Origin: CBDUQI01 sp965369325
Lineage (GTDB): Bacteria > Pseudomonadota > Gammaproteobacteria > Steroidobacterales > JBCBZW01
DNA: 49,215 bases
Direction: 5' to 3'
Assembly: GCA_965369325.1 (NCBI GenBank)
Contig: CBDUQI010000013.1
Coordinates: 1-49,215 of the forward strand
This document shows positions 15,312 through 24,756 of the stretch, piece by piece. The first letter of the stretch is position 1. Each line of letters opens with the position of its first letter. The notes under the pieces were generated by a model. The model had not been told where the DNA came from. It was given only the letters and a program-made list of their open reading frames with translations, and ran no database searches. The translations under genes and the position numbers were made by a program.

Positions 15312-16385
15312 ATGAGGGGCCGCCAGCCAATGCACGAACGCCGAAACTACTACCGCACTCTTCAAGTTCAGCCGGACGCGACACCAAGCGTTATCCGCAA
15401 CAACTACCGCGCACTGCTGCAAAAAGAAAAACTGCACCCGGACCTTGGTGGATCTGATCAGCAAGCTGCGGCGCTGAACGCCGCTTACCATGTCTTGCGC
15501 GATCCGGCGCGACGGGCCGCATACGATCACGAGCTGCTGCGCCGTTACAGTATCAATATCCTCACGCAGGCACGCCCAAACGTGCCCGGCGGCAGCGATG
15601 GGGATGCCAGCTGGGTGCCCGGGCGCAACCGGCGTAACTACTACCGCGTGTTGCAAATTCAAAAGGACGCCAGCCCCTCCATTGTGTACGCTAGCTACAA
15701 CGCGCTGATGCGCGAGGATGGCGCCGACCATGCCTTGCTGAGCGAGGCTTATCAGATACTCACCGACCCAGACCTGCGCGCCAACTATGACCGCTTCCTG
15801 GTTGACCTTACCCACGTGCAGGCCACCCAGCGCCTCACGGCGCAGTACCTGGCGGCCAAGGGCTCCGCCGGCACCGATTCAGTAGTGGCTGAAATTCACC
15901 GCTCGCAATCGCCGGTGCCCACTCCACCTGCCAGCGTTGATCACGGGGGCGGTTCTTACCAGCCGCTGATTACGCGGTTTTGTGCGTTTTGCAAAACCCC
16001 GCATAGCCAGATGGACAGCAGCTATGAAGTGGCCGCCTGCGCCGAGTGCGACAGCCCGCTTTACTGCCCGGTTCATGACATGAAGTTCAGCTCCCGGCGC
16101 GATGCCATGCGGATCCCGCAATCGGCACAGATCAAGCTGTTTACCTATTGGCCGTGCCGCCCAGGTGGCGCCAAATTGCTCGATCTGTCACCCAAGGGCG
16201 CGCTAATCGCCTCCGGGCTAGAACTGGAGACCGGGCTGATCGTGAAGATTGACGGTGAGCAGTTTCGCGCTGTGGGCGAAGTCGTGCACAGCAATCGTAC
16301 CGCGCAAGCCTTCCATGCCGGCGTCAGCTTCCGCGCAGTGTGCTTCCTCCGCGCGCAAGGCAACTTCCTTTCCGCCAGCGCCTGA
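15312..16385 (+). CDS. J-domain / zinc-ribbon / PilZ fusion protein
   Basis: A 357-residue protein with an unusual domain order. A first J domain (~14-73) keeps the HPD triad (42-44), so it can in principle stimulate DnaK. A second J-like domain (~109-162) starts with the same NYYR-LQ-Q pattern but has no HPD. A cysteine cluster follows (Cys224, Cys227, Cys243, Cys246, Cys252, His255), likely one zinc site. The C-terminal ~100 residues form a PilZ domain with both c-di-GMP motifs: RDAMR (263-267) and DLSPKG (291-296). It thus appears to join chaperone recruitment with c-di-GMP sensing. ATG at 15312 is preceded by GGGGG; ATG at 15330 is an alternative. No signal peptide is seen, so it is cytoplasmic. 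Confidence 0.85.
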   Translation: MRGRQPMHERRNYYRTLQVQPDATPSVIRNNYRALLQKEKLHPDLGGSDQQAAALNAAYHVLRDPARRAAYDHELLRRYSINILTQARPNVPGGSDGDASWVPGRNRRNYYRVLQIQKDASPSIVYASYNALMREDGADHALLSEAYQILTDPDLRANYDRFLVDLTHVQATQRLTAQYLAAKGSAGTDSVVAEIHRSQSPVPTPPASVDHGGGSYQPLITRFCAFCKTPHSQMDSSYEVAACAECDSPLYCPVHDMKFSSRRDAMRIPQSAQIKLFTYWPCRPGGAKLLDLSPKGALIASGLELETGLIVKIDGEQFRAVGEVVHSNRTAQAFHAGVSFRAVCFLRAQGNFLSASA

Positions 16386-16660
16386 ATCAGAGCCAGCGCG
16401 CTGGCCGGCCGCGCTCTAAAACCCAACTCAAAGGTATCAAGTGCGTGCGAATCTGGTCCAATATTGGTAACGTGTAGCCCGCCCGTTGGGGCCATCGAAC
16501 TTCGCTGCTACACAATCCGTATATCCTAACCACCGGCAACGCGGGCGTATCTCACGCTGGTGGCTTGCCGTGGTATTGCACGCAGCGCGGCAACGATGGC
16601 CCTGGCGGACGGGCATAGCCACTGGCCCTGCACAGCGGCAGCAGCACATTCGGGACCATA

Positions 16661-19072
16661 ATGATCGGACGACAAAGAACACGACTGCTCAGCGCCGGCC
16701 TACTGGCAGGGCTCTGTCTGCAACCCCACGCGGCAGTTGCGCAAGGCAATGACGATCCGGGCAATCTGGAAGAGATCGAAGTGGTCGGCACCCCAATCGG
16801 CGGCGGGGTCGACCCGCAAACGCTACCCATCAACGTTCAGAGCGCCGACGCGCAGGCGCTTAACAAAGCCCTGGCGCTCGAGCTTAGTGAGTACCTTAAC
16901 CGCCACTTCGCGGGTGTGTTCGTCAACGAGGGGCAAAGCAACCCGCTGCAAAACGATGTGCAGTTCCGCGGCTTCGTGGCCTCCCCGCTGCTAGGCCTGC
17001 CGCAAGGCCTGGCCATCTACCAGGATGGCGTGAGGGTGAACGAGGTTTTCGGCGACACCGTCAACTGGGCGCTGGTACCGGAGGGCGCGATCGCCACCGT
17101 AGACCTGGTCCCCGGGTCCAATCCGGTGTTTGGACTAAACGCGCTGGGCGGCGCCATTTCGATGCGCACCAAAAACGGCTTCAGTGATGCCGGGCAGTCG
17201 CTACAGGTCAGCGCCGGCTCTTTCTCCCGCGTGGTGCTAGATGCCGAGTCGGGCGGCACGCTGGGCGCGAATGAACGCTTTAGTTACTACGTTGGTGGCT
17301 CGTACTTTGATGAGGACGGCTGGCGCGACTTCTCACCATCACAAACCATCCGGCTGTTCGGCAATCTGGGCTGGCGCGGCGAGCAAAGCAACGCCGACCT
17401 TAGTCTTACCCAGGTAAGCACCGACCTCATTGGCAATGGCGCGGCACCCGTGCAACTGCTCGCGCAAGAGCGCAGCGCGGTATTCACCCGCCCGGATCGG
17501 AGTGAGAATGAGATGAGCATGCTCAGTCTGCGCGGGGATTTCCATCCACGCGAAAAAGTGGCGTTGGACTGGAATGTGTACTACCGAAAAAGCGATATCG
17601 ACACCCTGAACGGCGACGACTCGGACTTTGGCGAGTGCGAATCCCCGGAGAACGCCGGCTTCATCTGTCTGGAAGAAGACGACGACGATGATGAGGAGGA
17701 GGTACAGTTTCGAGCGGCCCGTCTTGAGCCGTCCGCCGGCACCGACACCGATCCACTCACTGGTGAGGATGTGGGTGAGGACGAGGAAGAGCCTGTGCTG
17801 GATGCGGCCGGCAACCCGATTCCCGCCAACGCCCAGAGCATCGGCGCAACGATCAATCGCTCGCAAACCCGCCAGGACGCTTACGGTGCCACCGTGCAGT
17901 TCACGCTGGACAGCGAGTTGTCCGGCGATCGTGCGAATCGCCTGTTGCTCGGCGCCAACCTGAATATCGGTGAAGTGGGTTTTGACGCCAGTACCGAGCT
18001 GGGTGCACTGGATGATACCCGGCTGGCCGTACCCGCCGGCTTTCTGGTCGGCGATGCGTTCACCTCGCTGGACACTCAGGTGAGCACCCTCAGTTTGTAC
18101 CTGATGAACAGCTATACCGTTGGGGAGCGCATCGCCTTGACGCTTTCCGGGCAGTACAACAGCACCGATGTAGAACTGCGCGACCAACTCGGCACGGCAT
18201 TAAACGGCGATCACAAATTCGAACGCTTTAACCCCAGTGCTGGGCTCACCTGGCGCCTGAACAGCCGTGCACAAGTGTACGCCGGCTACGCCGAATCCAA
18301 TCGTGCACCCTCCCCGGTGGAACTCACCTGTGCCGATCCGGAGGATCCCTGCCGCCTGCCAAACGCCTTTCTGGCAGACCCTCCGTTGGAACAAGTGGTC
18401 GCCAAAACTTATGAACTCGGGCTACGCGGCGCGCATCGTTGGTTTGACTGGCACCTTGGGTTGTTCAGCACACGCAGCGAAGATGACATTATTTTCATCA
18501 GCGCCGGCGCCGCCACCAATCAGGGCTTTTTCGACAACGTGGGCGACACCAAGCGCTACGGCATCGATCTGAGCTTTCGAGGTGCACTCGGTGAGCAAGG
18601 CAACTGGTTCGTGAACATCTCCACGCTCACTGCTCAGTTTGATGAGAACTTTAGCGTCTCCAGCCCTAACCATCCGCTGGGCGAGGATGGTGAAATTGAC
18701 GTTAGCCGTGGCGATCGGCTGCCGGGTGTGCCCGAAGTATTGGCGAAAGCCGGGTTTGATCTGCCGTTGAATCACCGATGGTCCATCGGCGCCGACATGC
18801 AATACAGTGGCGACCGTATCCTGCGTGCCGACGAGGCGAACCTGTTGAGCCCCGTGGGCAGCTTCGCCGTTCTGAATCTGCGCGGCGAATATCGGTTCAA
18901 GGAAAATGCCAGCGTCTTCGCCAGCGTCCAGAATGCGCTCGATCGGGATTACGAAACGTTCGGCCTGCTGGGAGAGGCGGCGGAGGTGCTGGGTGAGGGC
19001 TTCGATAACAACCGATTTATTTCGCCCGGCGCACCACGTGCCGCCTGGATCGGCGTACGTGTCGCTCGTTAA
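16661..19072 (+). CDS. TonB-dependent outer-membrane receptor
   Basis: An 803-residue receptor with a signal peptide (to ~AVAQ at residue 28) and a TonB-box-like LEEIEVVGTP. A plug domain follows (~45-165, with YQDGVRVNEVFGDTVNW and LNALGGAISMRTK), then a ~22-strand barrel. It takes up a siderophore, vitamin or other large solute using TonB energy. The substrate cannot be read from sequence, and no transport or synthesis gene is adjacent. Residues ~322-385 form a long extracellular loop rich in Asp/Glu (EEDDDDDEEE, EDVGEDEEEP), which suggests interaction with cations or basic ligands. The last residues (GVRVAR) lack the usual terminal aromatic residue. No Fur box was recognised in the 275-base upstream gap; it contains only a 10-base palindrome CCAATATTGG at 16458. 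The stop overlaps the opposing gene's stop. Confidence 0.9.
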   Translation: MIGRQRTRLLSAGLLAGLCLQPHAAVAQGNDDPGNLEEIEVVGTPIGGGVDPQTLPINVQSADAQALNKALALELSEYLNRHFAGVFVNEGQSNPLQNDVQFRGFVASPLLGLPQGLAIYQDGVRVNEVFGDTVNWALVPEGAIATVDLVPGSNPVFGLNALGGAISMRTKNGFSDAGQSLQVSAGSFSRVVLDAESGGTLGANERFSYYVGGSYFDEDGWRDFSPSQTIRLFGNLGWRGEQSNADLSLTQVSTDLIGNGAAPVQLLAQERSAVFTRPDRSENEMSMLSLRGDFHPREKVALDWNVYYRKSDIDTLNGDDSDFGECESPENAGFICLEEDDDDDEEEVQFRAARLEPSAGTDTDPLTGEDVGEDEEEPVLDAAGNPIPANAQSIGATINRSQTRQDAYGATVQFTLDSELSGDRANRLLLGANLNIGEVGFDASTELGALDDTRLAVPAGFLVGDAFTSLDTQVSTLSLYLMNSYTVGERIALTLSGQYNSTDVELRDQLGTALNGDHKFERFNPSAGLTWRLNSRAQVYAGYAESNRAPSPVELTCADPEDPCRLPNAFLADPPLEQVVAKTYELGLRGAHRWFDWHLGLFSTRSEDDIIFISAGAATNQGFFDNVGDTKRYGIDLSFRGALGEQGNWFVNISTLTAQFDENFSVSSPNHPLGEDGEIDVSRGDRLPGVPEVLAKAGFDLPLNHRWSIGADMQYSGDRILRADEANLLSPVGSFAVLNLRGEYRFKENASVFASVQNALDRDYETFGLLGEAAEVLGEGFDNNRFISPGAPRAAWIGVRVAR

Positions 19073-19539
19073 TCCGCTTCTGCGCCCACGCGAGTGTGCA
19101 CCGGAAAATTCACGGAGTTGGCGATAAAGCAACTGTGGTGCGCGCGCTCGTGCAAAGCCCGCTCCTGTGTCGCATCCGGGCCTGGCCCCACGCCGTAGCT
19201 GACCTGGGGCACTAGGCACACGCAAGTCATTGCCATGCGCCCGTCATCCCGGGTACCCATTTGCCCGACCGCATTGTCTTCGTATCGCTCTACCGTATGC
19301 CCGGCGTCGTGCGCGTACTGAAGAAAAAACAGCATGTGGCAACTGGACAACGAGGCGACCAGGGCCTCCTCCGGATCTACCGCCTCGGCGCTTGAGTAAG
19401 GCAACGGCACGATGTGCGGCGAGGCTGAGGCCGGCACGGATGTCCCGCCATCAAAAGTCCAGGTATGCGCCCGGCTGTAGCGCCTGCCTTGCGCGTCCGG
19501 CTCACGTTCCCAGAGTACTCGTGCGGTATAATCAGTCAT
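19069..19539 (-). CDS. OsmC-family thiol peroxidase-like protein
   Basis: A 156-residue member of the OsmC/Ohr superfamily. The two conserved cysteines are present, in SLSSCHMLFFL and in MTCVCLVPQ, as is the DPEEALVASLSSC helix start. These proteins reduce organic hydroperoxides with the first Cys as peroxidatic residue. The start at MTDYTARVLWE fits the family length; upstream in-frame codons add a non-conserved stretch. It is convergent with the TonB receptor gene, and the stop codons overlap by a shared TTAA. A cytoplasmic role in peroxide defence is likely. Confidence 0.88.
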   Translation of the reverse strand: MTDYTARVLWEREPDAQGRRYSRAHTWTFDGGTSVPASASPHIVPLPYSSAEAVDPEEALVASLSSCHMLFFLQYAHDAGHTVERYEDNAVGQMGTRDDGRMAMTCVCLVPQVSYGVGPGPDATQERALHERAHHSCFIANSVNFPVHTRVGAEAD

Positions 19540-19670
19540 CGTATTCGGTCCACCGTCGGCGCAGGATCTGCTGAGGGGGATTATGCCATGCGCCCGTGCG
19601 CCGGCTCCAAAGGGGCTGCGGGCGTTCACAGGCATCGCCAGCGCCCGCAGTGATCTGCGATAATTGTGCT

Positions 19671-20822
19671 GTGGACATATCGATCACCAGCAAGCTGCCC
19701 GACGTCGGCACCACCATCTTCACCGTGATGAGCCAGATGGCGAATGAGTATGGCGCCATTAACCTGGCCCAGGGCTTCCCCGACTTCGAACCGCCGCAGG
19801 CCCTGCTGGACCGGGTGACCCACCACCTCAATGCCGGCGCCAACCAATATGCGCCGATGCCAGGCGATACCGATTTGCGTGTAGCCATCGCCAAGAAAAC
19901 CGAGCGCGTCTACGGGGCGCAGACAGATCCCGACACGCAGGTGACCATTACCGTGGGCGCAACCGAGGCACTGTTCAGCGCCATCGCCTGCTGCGTGCAT
20001 CCGGGCGATGAGGTGATCGTTTTCGATCCTGCCTACGACTCCTACGAACCGGCCATCCGCCTAGCCGGCGGCATTACCCGCCACCTGCCACTGAGCACGC
20101 CTACGTTTTCGATCGACTGGCCAGTGCTGGAAGCCTGCCTGAATGCGCGCACGCGACTGCTTATCATAAACTCTCCCCACAACCCGACCGGCGCAATGCT
20201 CAGTCGCGACGATCTGGCGCGCCTCGGGCAGATGCTGGAAGGCACCAACACGCTGGTGTTGTCCGACGAGGTGTACGAGCACATCGTGTTTGATGGCCGT
20301 ACGCACACCAGCGCAGTCAGCGTGCCGGAGTTGGCAGCGCGCGCATTTGTCGTCTCCTCTTTTGGCAAAACCTATCACGCCACCGGATGGAAAATCGGCT
20401 ACCTGATCGCGCCACCCGCCCTCACCCACGAGTTCCGCAAAGTGCACCAATTCGTCCCCTTCACCGTTTGCTCACCGATGCAAAAGGCGTACGCGGAGTT
20501 TGTTCGCTCAACGCCAGAGCACTACCTCGGTCTCGGCCAGTTCTACCAACGCAAACGCGAGCACTTTGCGCACTTGCTGAGCGACTCGCGGCTGCAGTTA
20601 CTACCGGTGGCCGGCAGCTACTTCCAACTGGTCGATTACAGCCGCATCAGCGACGAGGATGATATGAGTTTCGCCCGCCGCCTTACCTGCGACATCGGTG
20701 TAGCCGCCATTCCCATCTCTGTGTTCTATGAGCATCCGCCCAGGCAAACGCTGGTGCGTTTTTGTTTCGCCAAGGATGACGACACACTGGCCCGCGCCGC
20801 GGAGAAACTATGCAAGATCTAA
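19671..20822 (+). CDS. ybdL: PLP-dependent methionine/glutamine-type aminotransferase
   Basis: A 383-residue fold-type I aminotransferase close in length and sequence features to E. coli YbdL (386) and kynurenine/glutamine transaminase K. Seen are LPDVGTTIFTVMSQMA, NLAQGFPDF, NSPHNPTGA, the aspartate in LSDEVYEH, and the PLP lysine Lys233 in SSFGKTYHATGWK. The start is GTG at 19671; upstream in-frame sequence has no family similarity. The enzyme transaminates methionine and glutamine with keto acids. The omega-amidase gene overlaps its end by 13 bases, the known partner that hydrolyses the resulting alpha-ketoglutaramate, so the pair forms the glutamine transaminase-omega-amidase route used in methionine salvage. 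Confidence 0.9.
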   Translation: MDISITSKLPDVGTTIFTVMSQMANEYGAINLAQGFPDFEPPQALLDRVTHHLNAGANQYAPMPGDTDLRVAIAKKTERVYGAQTDPDTQVTITVGATEALFSAIACCVHPGDEVIVFDPAYDSYEPAIRLAGGITRHLPLSTPTFSIDWPVLEACLNARTRLLIINSPHNPTGAMLSRDDLARLGQMLEGTNTLVLSDEVYEHIVFDGRTHTSAVSVPELAARAFVVSSFGKTYHATGWKIGYLIAPPALTHEFRKVHQFVPFTVCSPMQKAYAEFVRSTPEHYLGLGQFYQRKREHFAHLLSDSRLQLLPVAGSYFQLVDYSRISDEDDMSFARRLTCDIGVAAIPISVFYEHPPRQTLVRFCFAKDDDTLARAAEKLCKI

Positions 20823-21598
20823 CCGTAACCATCGTACAAAACGCGCTCGCCTGGGAGCAGCCGCCGGACAATCTTCGCGCGTTTGAACACACCATTGCCG
20901 GGCTGAGCGCGCCAGGTGACATCATCGTCCTGCCCGAAATGTTCACTACTGGCTTTAGCATGAACGCCAGGGCGCTGGCGGAGCCGCCAGACGGGCCCGG
21001 CATCCAGTGGATGGCCGAGATGGCCAGCCGCACCGACGCAGCGGTGTGCGGCAGTCTGATCGTTCGGCAAGACGGGCACTACTACAATCGCTGCATATGG
21101 ATGCCGCCGGACGGTGCGCTGCACACGTATGACAAGCGTCACCTGTTCCGCATGGCGGGTGAACACGAGCACTACTCATCCGGCAGCGAGCGGCTGCTGG
21201 TGAAGTTCCGTGATTGGAACATATGCCCGCTAGTGTGCTACGACCTGCGCTTTCCGGTTTTCAGCCGACACGCAGGCACCTGCGATCTGATGCTGTTTGT
21301 CGCCAACTGGCCGGCGCCGCGCAAGCATGCCTGGCGCACGTTGCTCACGGCGCGAGCGATTGAGAACGTGTGTTACGTGGCGGGCGTTAATCGCATCGGC
21401 GAGGACGGCAAAGGCATCCCGTATCCGGGCCAGAGCGGTATTATCGATTATGTCGGTGAGTGGCTGGCCGATCCAGGCGAGCACGCCGGTACCAACACCG
21501 TCACGTTGTCCGCCACATCGCTGCTCAAGTTCCGTGAACGTTTCCCGTTCCACCTGGACGCGGACGCGTACCAGGTGCTCCCGCAAACGCAGGATTAA
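20810..21598 (+). CDS. yafV: Omega-amidase, nitrilase superfamily
   Basis: A 262-residue carbon-nitrogen hydrolase with the Glu-Lys-Cys triad: Glu43 (LPEMF), Lys109 (YDKRHLF) and Cys143 (VCYDLRFP). Length and motifs match YafV/Nit2 omega-amidases, which convert alpha-ketoglutaramate or alpha-ketosuccinamate to the dicarboxylate plus ammonia. The ATG lies inside the aminotransferase gene and the two overlap by 13 bases in different frames, which implies translational coupling. It is convergent with rlmKL. Another amidase specificity is possible, but the gene pairing makes omega-amidase the best call. Confidence 0.9.
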   Translation: MQDLTVTIVQNALAWEQPPDNLRAFEHTIAGLSAPGDIIVLPEMFTTGFSMNARALAEPPDGPGIQWMAEMASRTDAAVCGSLIVRQDGHYYNRCIWMPPDGALHTYDKRHLFRMAGEHEHYSSGSERLLVKFRDWNICPLVCYDLRFPVFSRHAGTCDLMLFVANWPAPRKHAWRTLLTARAIENVCYVAGVNRIGEDGKGIPYPGQSGIIDYVGEWLADPGEHAGTNTVTLSATSLLKFRERFPFHLDADAYQVLPQTQD

Positions 21599-21676
21599 CG
21601 CACCGCAGAGCCCACACCCGTCGGGCGTAATGCCTGGCACTTGCCGACACACCCGGGGGCACGACGAGCGCGCGCG

Positions 21677-23896
21677 TCAGGGCGTCTCGCGGTGGCGAAT
21701 TCGCCAGCAGTGGTGGATACGCGGGTTTCGCTCGAAATCGCTCGGCAACGTCAGCCGGGAAATATTCTCCACTTGATACTGTCCCTCGATCGCCGGGTCC
21801 AGTCGGAACCGACGCAGATTGTTGGAAAATATCAGGTCGCCCTGCGGCTTCAGAATACGCATGGTTTTGTCGATGAGCATCTGATGGTCGCGTTGGATAT
21901 CCAGCGTGTCGTTCATCTGCTTGGAACTGGAAAAACTTGGCGGGTCGAGAAAGATCAGCCCGTAACGCGCAACGCTTCCTAATCCGTCCAGCCATTGCAG
22001 ACAATCGCTGTGGATGTACGCGTGATGTTTGTCGTCAAACCCGTTCGCCTGCATATTGCGCTGGGCCCAGTCCAGGTAGGTGCGCGACAGGTCCACGCTG
22101 GTGGTCGAGACCGCGCCACCACGAGCAGCCGCCACGCTGGCGGTACCAGTATAAGCAAACAGGTTCAAAAACCGCTGCCCCTTGGCCAGGCCTTGCAGCA
22201 TTGCACGCGTCTTGCGATGGTCCAGAAATAACCCTGTGTCCAGCCGGTCCTGCAAGTTCACCAGGTAGTTGCAACCGCTCTCTTGCACCTGAAAATACTC
22301 ATCGCTTTGCGCCAGACGCTCGTACTGGGCGTTGCCGCGCTGGCGTCGACGCTGCTTCACGTACACATCACCCAGCGGCACCTGCATCTGCTGCGCGATC
22401 ACACCGATCGCCTCACGCAACCGGCGCTGCGCCAATTGCGCATCAATCGAGGCCGGCGCCTGATACTCCTGCACGTGCACGGCCGTGCGCTCGCCGCTGT
22501 ACAAGTCCACCGCTAGCGCGTACTCCGGCAAGTCCGCGTCGTACACCCGGTAGCAGGTAATCTCATCGCGACGTGCCCACCGCGCCAGATGCTTCAGATT
22601 CTTAGCCAAACGATTCGCGAACATGCTCGCGCCCTCGCTGCGTCGGTCGGCCGGCACCGGCCGCGGCCCGCGGTAACGCGCATCCGCGGGATCTTCAGGC
22701 TTACGCGCACCACCGGACTCGACGCTTGCATCAGCGTTTACGCCAAACTGCAGCAGCCGGCACTCGATGCGCCCGTTGAAAAACTTGTGGCTGCGCTCGG
22801 CGCGCTGACCCAGTAATTTGCCCAGTGGCGGATTGCCTGTGAACACCGCTGCGCGCCAGCCCTGGTAGTGCCTCTGCAAGGTCTCGCCAAGTTGTTGGTA
22901 CAGCGCCGGCAGCTGTGAACTCTCGCCCAGGCGCTCGCCGTAAGGTGGATTTACTAGCACCAGGCCAGGCGAGGTTGAGGGCGAACCGCGATGAGCACCT
23001 ACGCTCACCTGGCGCACCTGAATGTGCTGCCCCAGCCCGGCAGCCTGAATGTTGGCGCGAGTGGCTGACACCGCGGCTGAATCCTGATCAAAAGCACTGA
23101 TCGCCTCACGCCGTTGGCCCAGCGATCTAACGCCCGCCTCCCGCGCCTCGCGTGCTTCAGTGGTGAGCGTTTGCCAGACATCCGGCAGGTGGTGCTGCCA
23201 GTGCTCAAAGCCCCAACGGGTTCTGAGCAGCCCTGGGGCGATATTGGCAGCGATCATGGCTGCCTCCAGCGCCAGCGTGCCAGAGCCGCACATTAGATCG
23301 ACAAAGCTGCCGCCCCGCGCCGCAATCTCGGACCAGCCGGCGCGCAACACGATGGCAGCCGCCAATGTTTCCTTCAGCGGCGCCTCAACGCTACTGACGC
23401 GGTAGCCACGACGATGCAGGGCTTCGCCGCTCAAATCGAGACTGAAGGTCACCTTGGTCTTGCGTACGAACACGCTGATGCGCAGGTCGGGGTTACGTGC
23501 ATCCACCGACGGCCGCGCACCGAACCGATCGCGAAACTGATCGGCAATCGCATCTTTCACTTTCAGTGCGGCGCCGTGGCTGTGCGTAAGCTGCGCGGCA
23601 GACAGAGTGCAGTCGACGGCGAAAGTATGCGCCAGATCAAAGTGCGTATCCCAGCGCAGCTCGCGCGCGCTATTGTACAGCCCCTGCAGGTCGTCAGCCT
23701 CGCCCTCCCCCAGCAACATCAGCACCCGGCTGGCTACCCGCGACCAAAGACACACCCGATAGGCCAGTGCCACATCGCCTTCAAAGAACACGCCGCCAGC
23801 GGTTTCACGCACGGCGCCCGCGCCGAGGTCGCGCAGTTCCTGCATCAGCAGCGACTGCATATTACGTGCGGTGGTGGCGAGGAATCTGCTGGTCAC
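21677..23896 (-). CDS. rlmL: Bifunctional 23S rRNA m2G2445/m7G2069 methyltransferase
   Basis: A 739-residue RlmKL protein (E. coli 702). The N-terminal part is a THUMP RNA-binding domain followed by the RlmL methyltransferase with SAM-binding DLMCGSGTLALEAA and catalytic NPPYGERLG. The C-terminal part (~residue 410 on) is the RlmK methyltransferase with LFAYTGTASVAAARGG and LDPPSFSSSKQM. It modifies 23S rRNA G2445 and G2069 during large-subunit assembly. The start is GTG, fitting the family N-terminus (SRFLATTARNMQSLL). A short linker with ARKPEDPADARYRGPRP separates the halves and is longer than usual. xthA lies 73 bases upstream on the same strand. Confidence 0.95.
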   Translation of the reverse strand: MTSRFLATTARNMQSLLMQELRDLGAGAVRETAGGVFFEGDVALAYRVCLWSRVASRVLMLLGEGEADDLQGLYNSARELRWDTHFDLAHTFAVDCTLSAAQLTHSHGAALKVKDAIADQFRDRFGARPSVDARNPDLRISVFVRKTKVTFSLDLSGEALHRRGYRVSSVEAPLKETLAAAIVLRAGWSEIAARGGSFVDLMCGSGTLALEAAMIAANIAPGLLRTRWGFEHWQHHLPDVWQTLTTEAREAREAGVRSLGQRREAISAFDQDSAAVSATRANIQAAGLGQHIQVRQVSVGAHRGSPSTSPGLVLVNPPYGERLGESSQLPALYQQLGETLQRHYQGWRAAVFTGNPPLGKLLGQRAERSHKFFNGRIECRLLQFGVNADASVESGGARKPEDPADARYRGPRPVPADRRSEGASMFANRLAKNLKHLARWARRDEITCYRVYDADLPEYALAVDLYSGERTAVHVQEYQAPASIDAQLAQRRLREAIGVIAQQMQVPLGDVYVKQRRRQRGNAQYERLAQSDEYFQVQESGCNYLVNLQDRLDTGLFLDHRKTRAMLQGLAKGQRFLNLFAYTGTASVAAARGGAVSTTSVDLSRTYLDWAQRNMQANGFDDKHHAYIHSDCLQWLDGLGSVARYGLIFLDPPSFSSSKQMNDTLDIQRDHQMLIDKTMRILKPQGDLIFSNNLRRFRLDPAIEGQYQVENISRLTLPSDFERNPRIHHCWRIRHRETP

Positions 23897-23969
23897 ATGG
23901 CTGGCCTGTTCAACGGTGAGCTATTGTACCCACCGAGCGATGCGCGCGCCTGCCCGGCGGGCGCTTTAC

Positions 23970-24743
23970 TCAGGCGATCTCGGCGATGACGGGGGCATGG
24001 TCTGACGCCGTCATGCCGTCAATTTTCTTGCGGTAATCGCGATCAATATAGACGTCGCGCACACGTGCCATCAGCGGCTGACTGGCCAGCAGAAAATCGA
24101 TTCGCAGCCCCATCTTGCGATGAAACGCACCGCCACGATAATCCCACCAGGAAAATGCCTGCGTGTCGGGCTCGCGCTCACGGTAGACATCCACGTGCCC
24201 GGTGCCCAGCAGCCGCGCGAAACGTTCGCGCTCAGCCACCGTGTGGAAGATATCGTCCCGGAAGCGGTCCTCGTTCCAACTATCAAGGCCAGTGGGGCAG
24301 ATGTTCATATCGCCGCACAGCATGCTCGCCCGGGTGGCATCGTGCGTTTGCTCAACGTACTCAATCAAAGCGTCGTACCAGCGTAGCTTGCCCGCATAGT
24401 CGGCATGCGCCAGATTCTTACCGTTGGGGCAATACACGGTGGTGAAACGAATGTCCCCAACATCGGCGGTAATTAGTCTGGCGCCAAAGTCTTCCTGTCC
24501 GGCCAGGCCACTGTTCACATGTTCGACCGGTGTGCGTGTCAGGATGGCGACACCGTTCCAGCTCTTCTGCCCGTGAACGAGCGCATGATAGCCCTCGGCC
24601 TGAAACTGCAGATGAGGAAATTTGTCTTCACTCATCTTCAGTTCCTGCAGCCCCACCACATCGGGCTGCCGCTCACGCAGCCAGTGCATGACAAAATCCA
24701 TCCGGGCCCGGAGCCCGTTAATGTTCCAGGTAGCCAGTTTCAT
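23970..24743 (-). CDS. xthA: Exodeoxyribonuclease III / AP endonuclease
   Basis: A 257-residue member of the exonuclease III family. Motifs seen are LATWNINGLRAR, the metal-binding glutamate in VGLQELK, the GDMNICP turn, SWWDYRG, LRIDFLLAS, and the final SDHAPV with catalytic Asp and His. It cleaves abasic sites and removes blocked 3' ends in base excision repair. The TetR gene ends only 13 bases upstream on the same strand, so thioredoxin, TetR and xthA may be one transcript. That would place a DNA repair gene under the same redox-type control, which is inference. Confidence 0.95.
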   Translation of the reverse strand: MKLATWNINGLRARMDFVMHWLRERQPDVVGLQELKMSEDKFPHLQFQAEGYHALVHGQKSWNGVAILTRTPVEHVNSGLAGQEDFGARLITADVGDIRFTTVYCPNGKNLAHADYAGKLRWYDALIEYVEQTHDATRASMLCGDMNICPTGLDSWNEDRFRDDIFHTVAERERFARLLGTGHVDVYREREPDTQAFSWWDYRGGAFHRKMGLRIDFLLASQPLMARVRDVYIDRDYRKKIDGMTASDHAPVIAEIA

Positions 24744-24756
24744 AACGTGCTGAATC

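Noticed and set aside
19527..19532. TATAAT on the plus strand as promoter of the aminotransferase
   Set aside because: No -35 at the right distance; it lies in the first codons of the OsmC gene.
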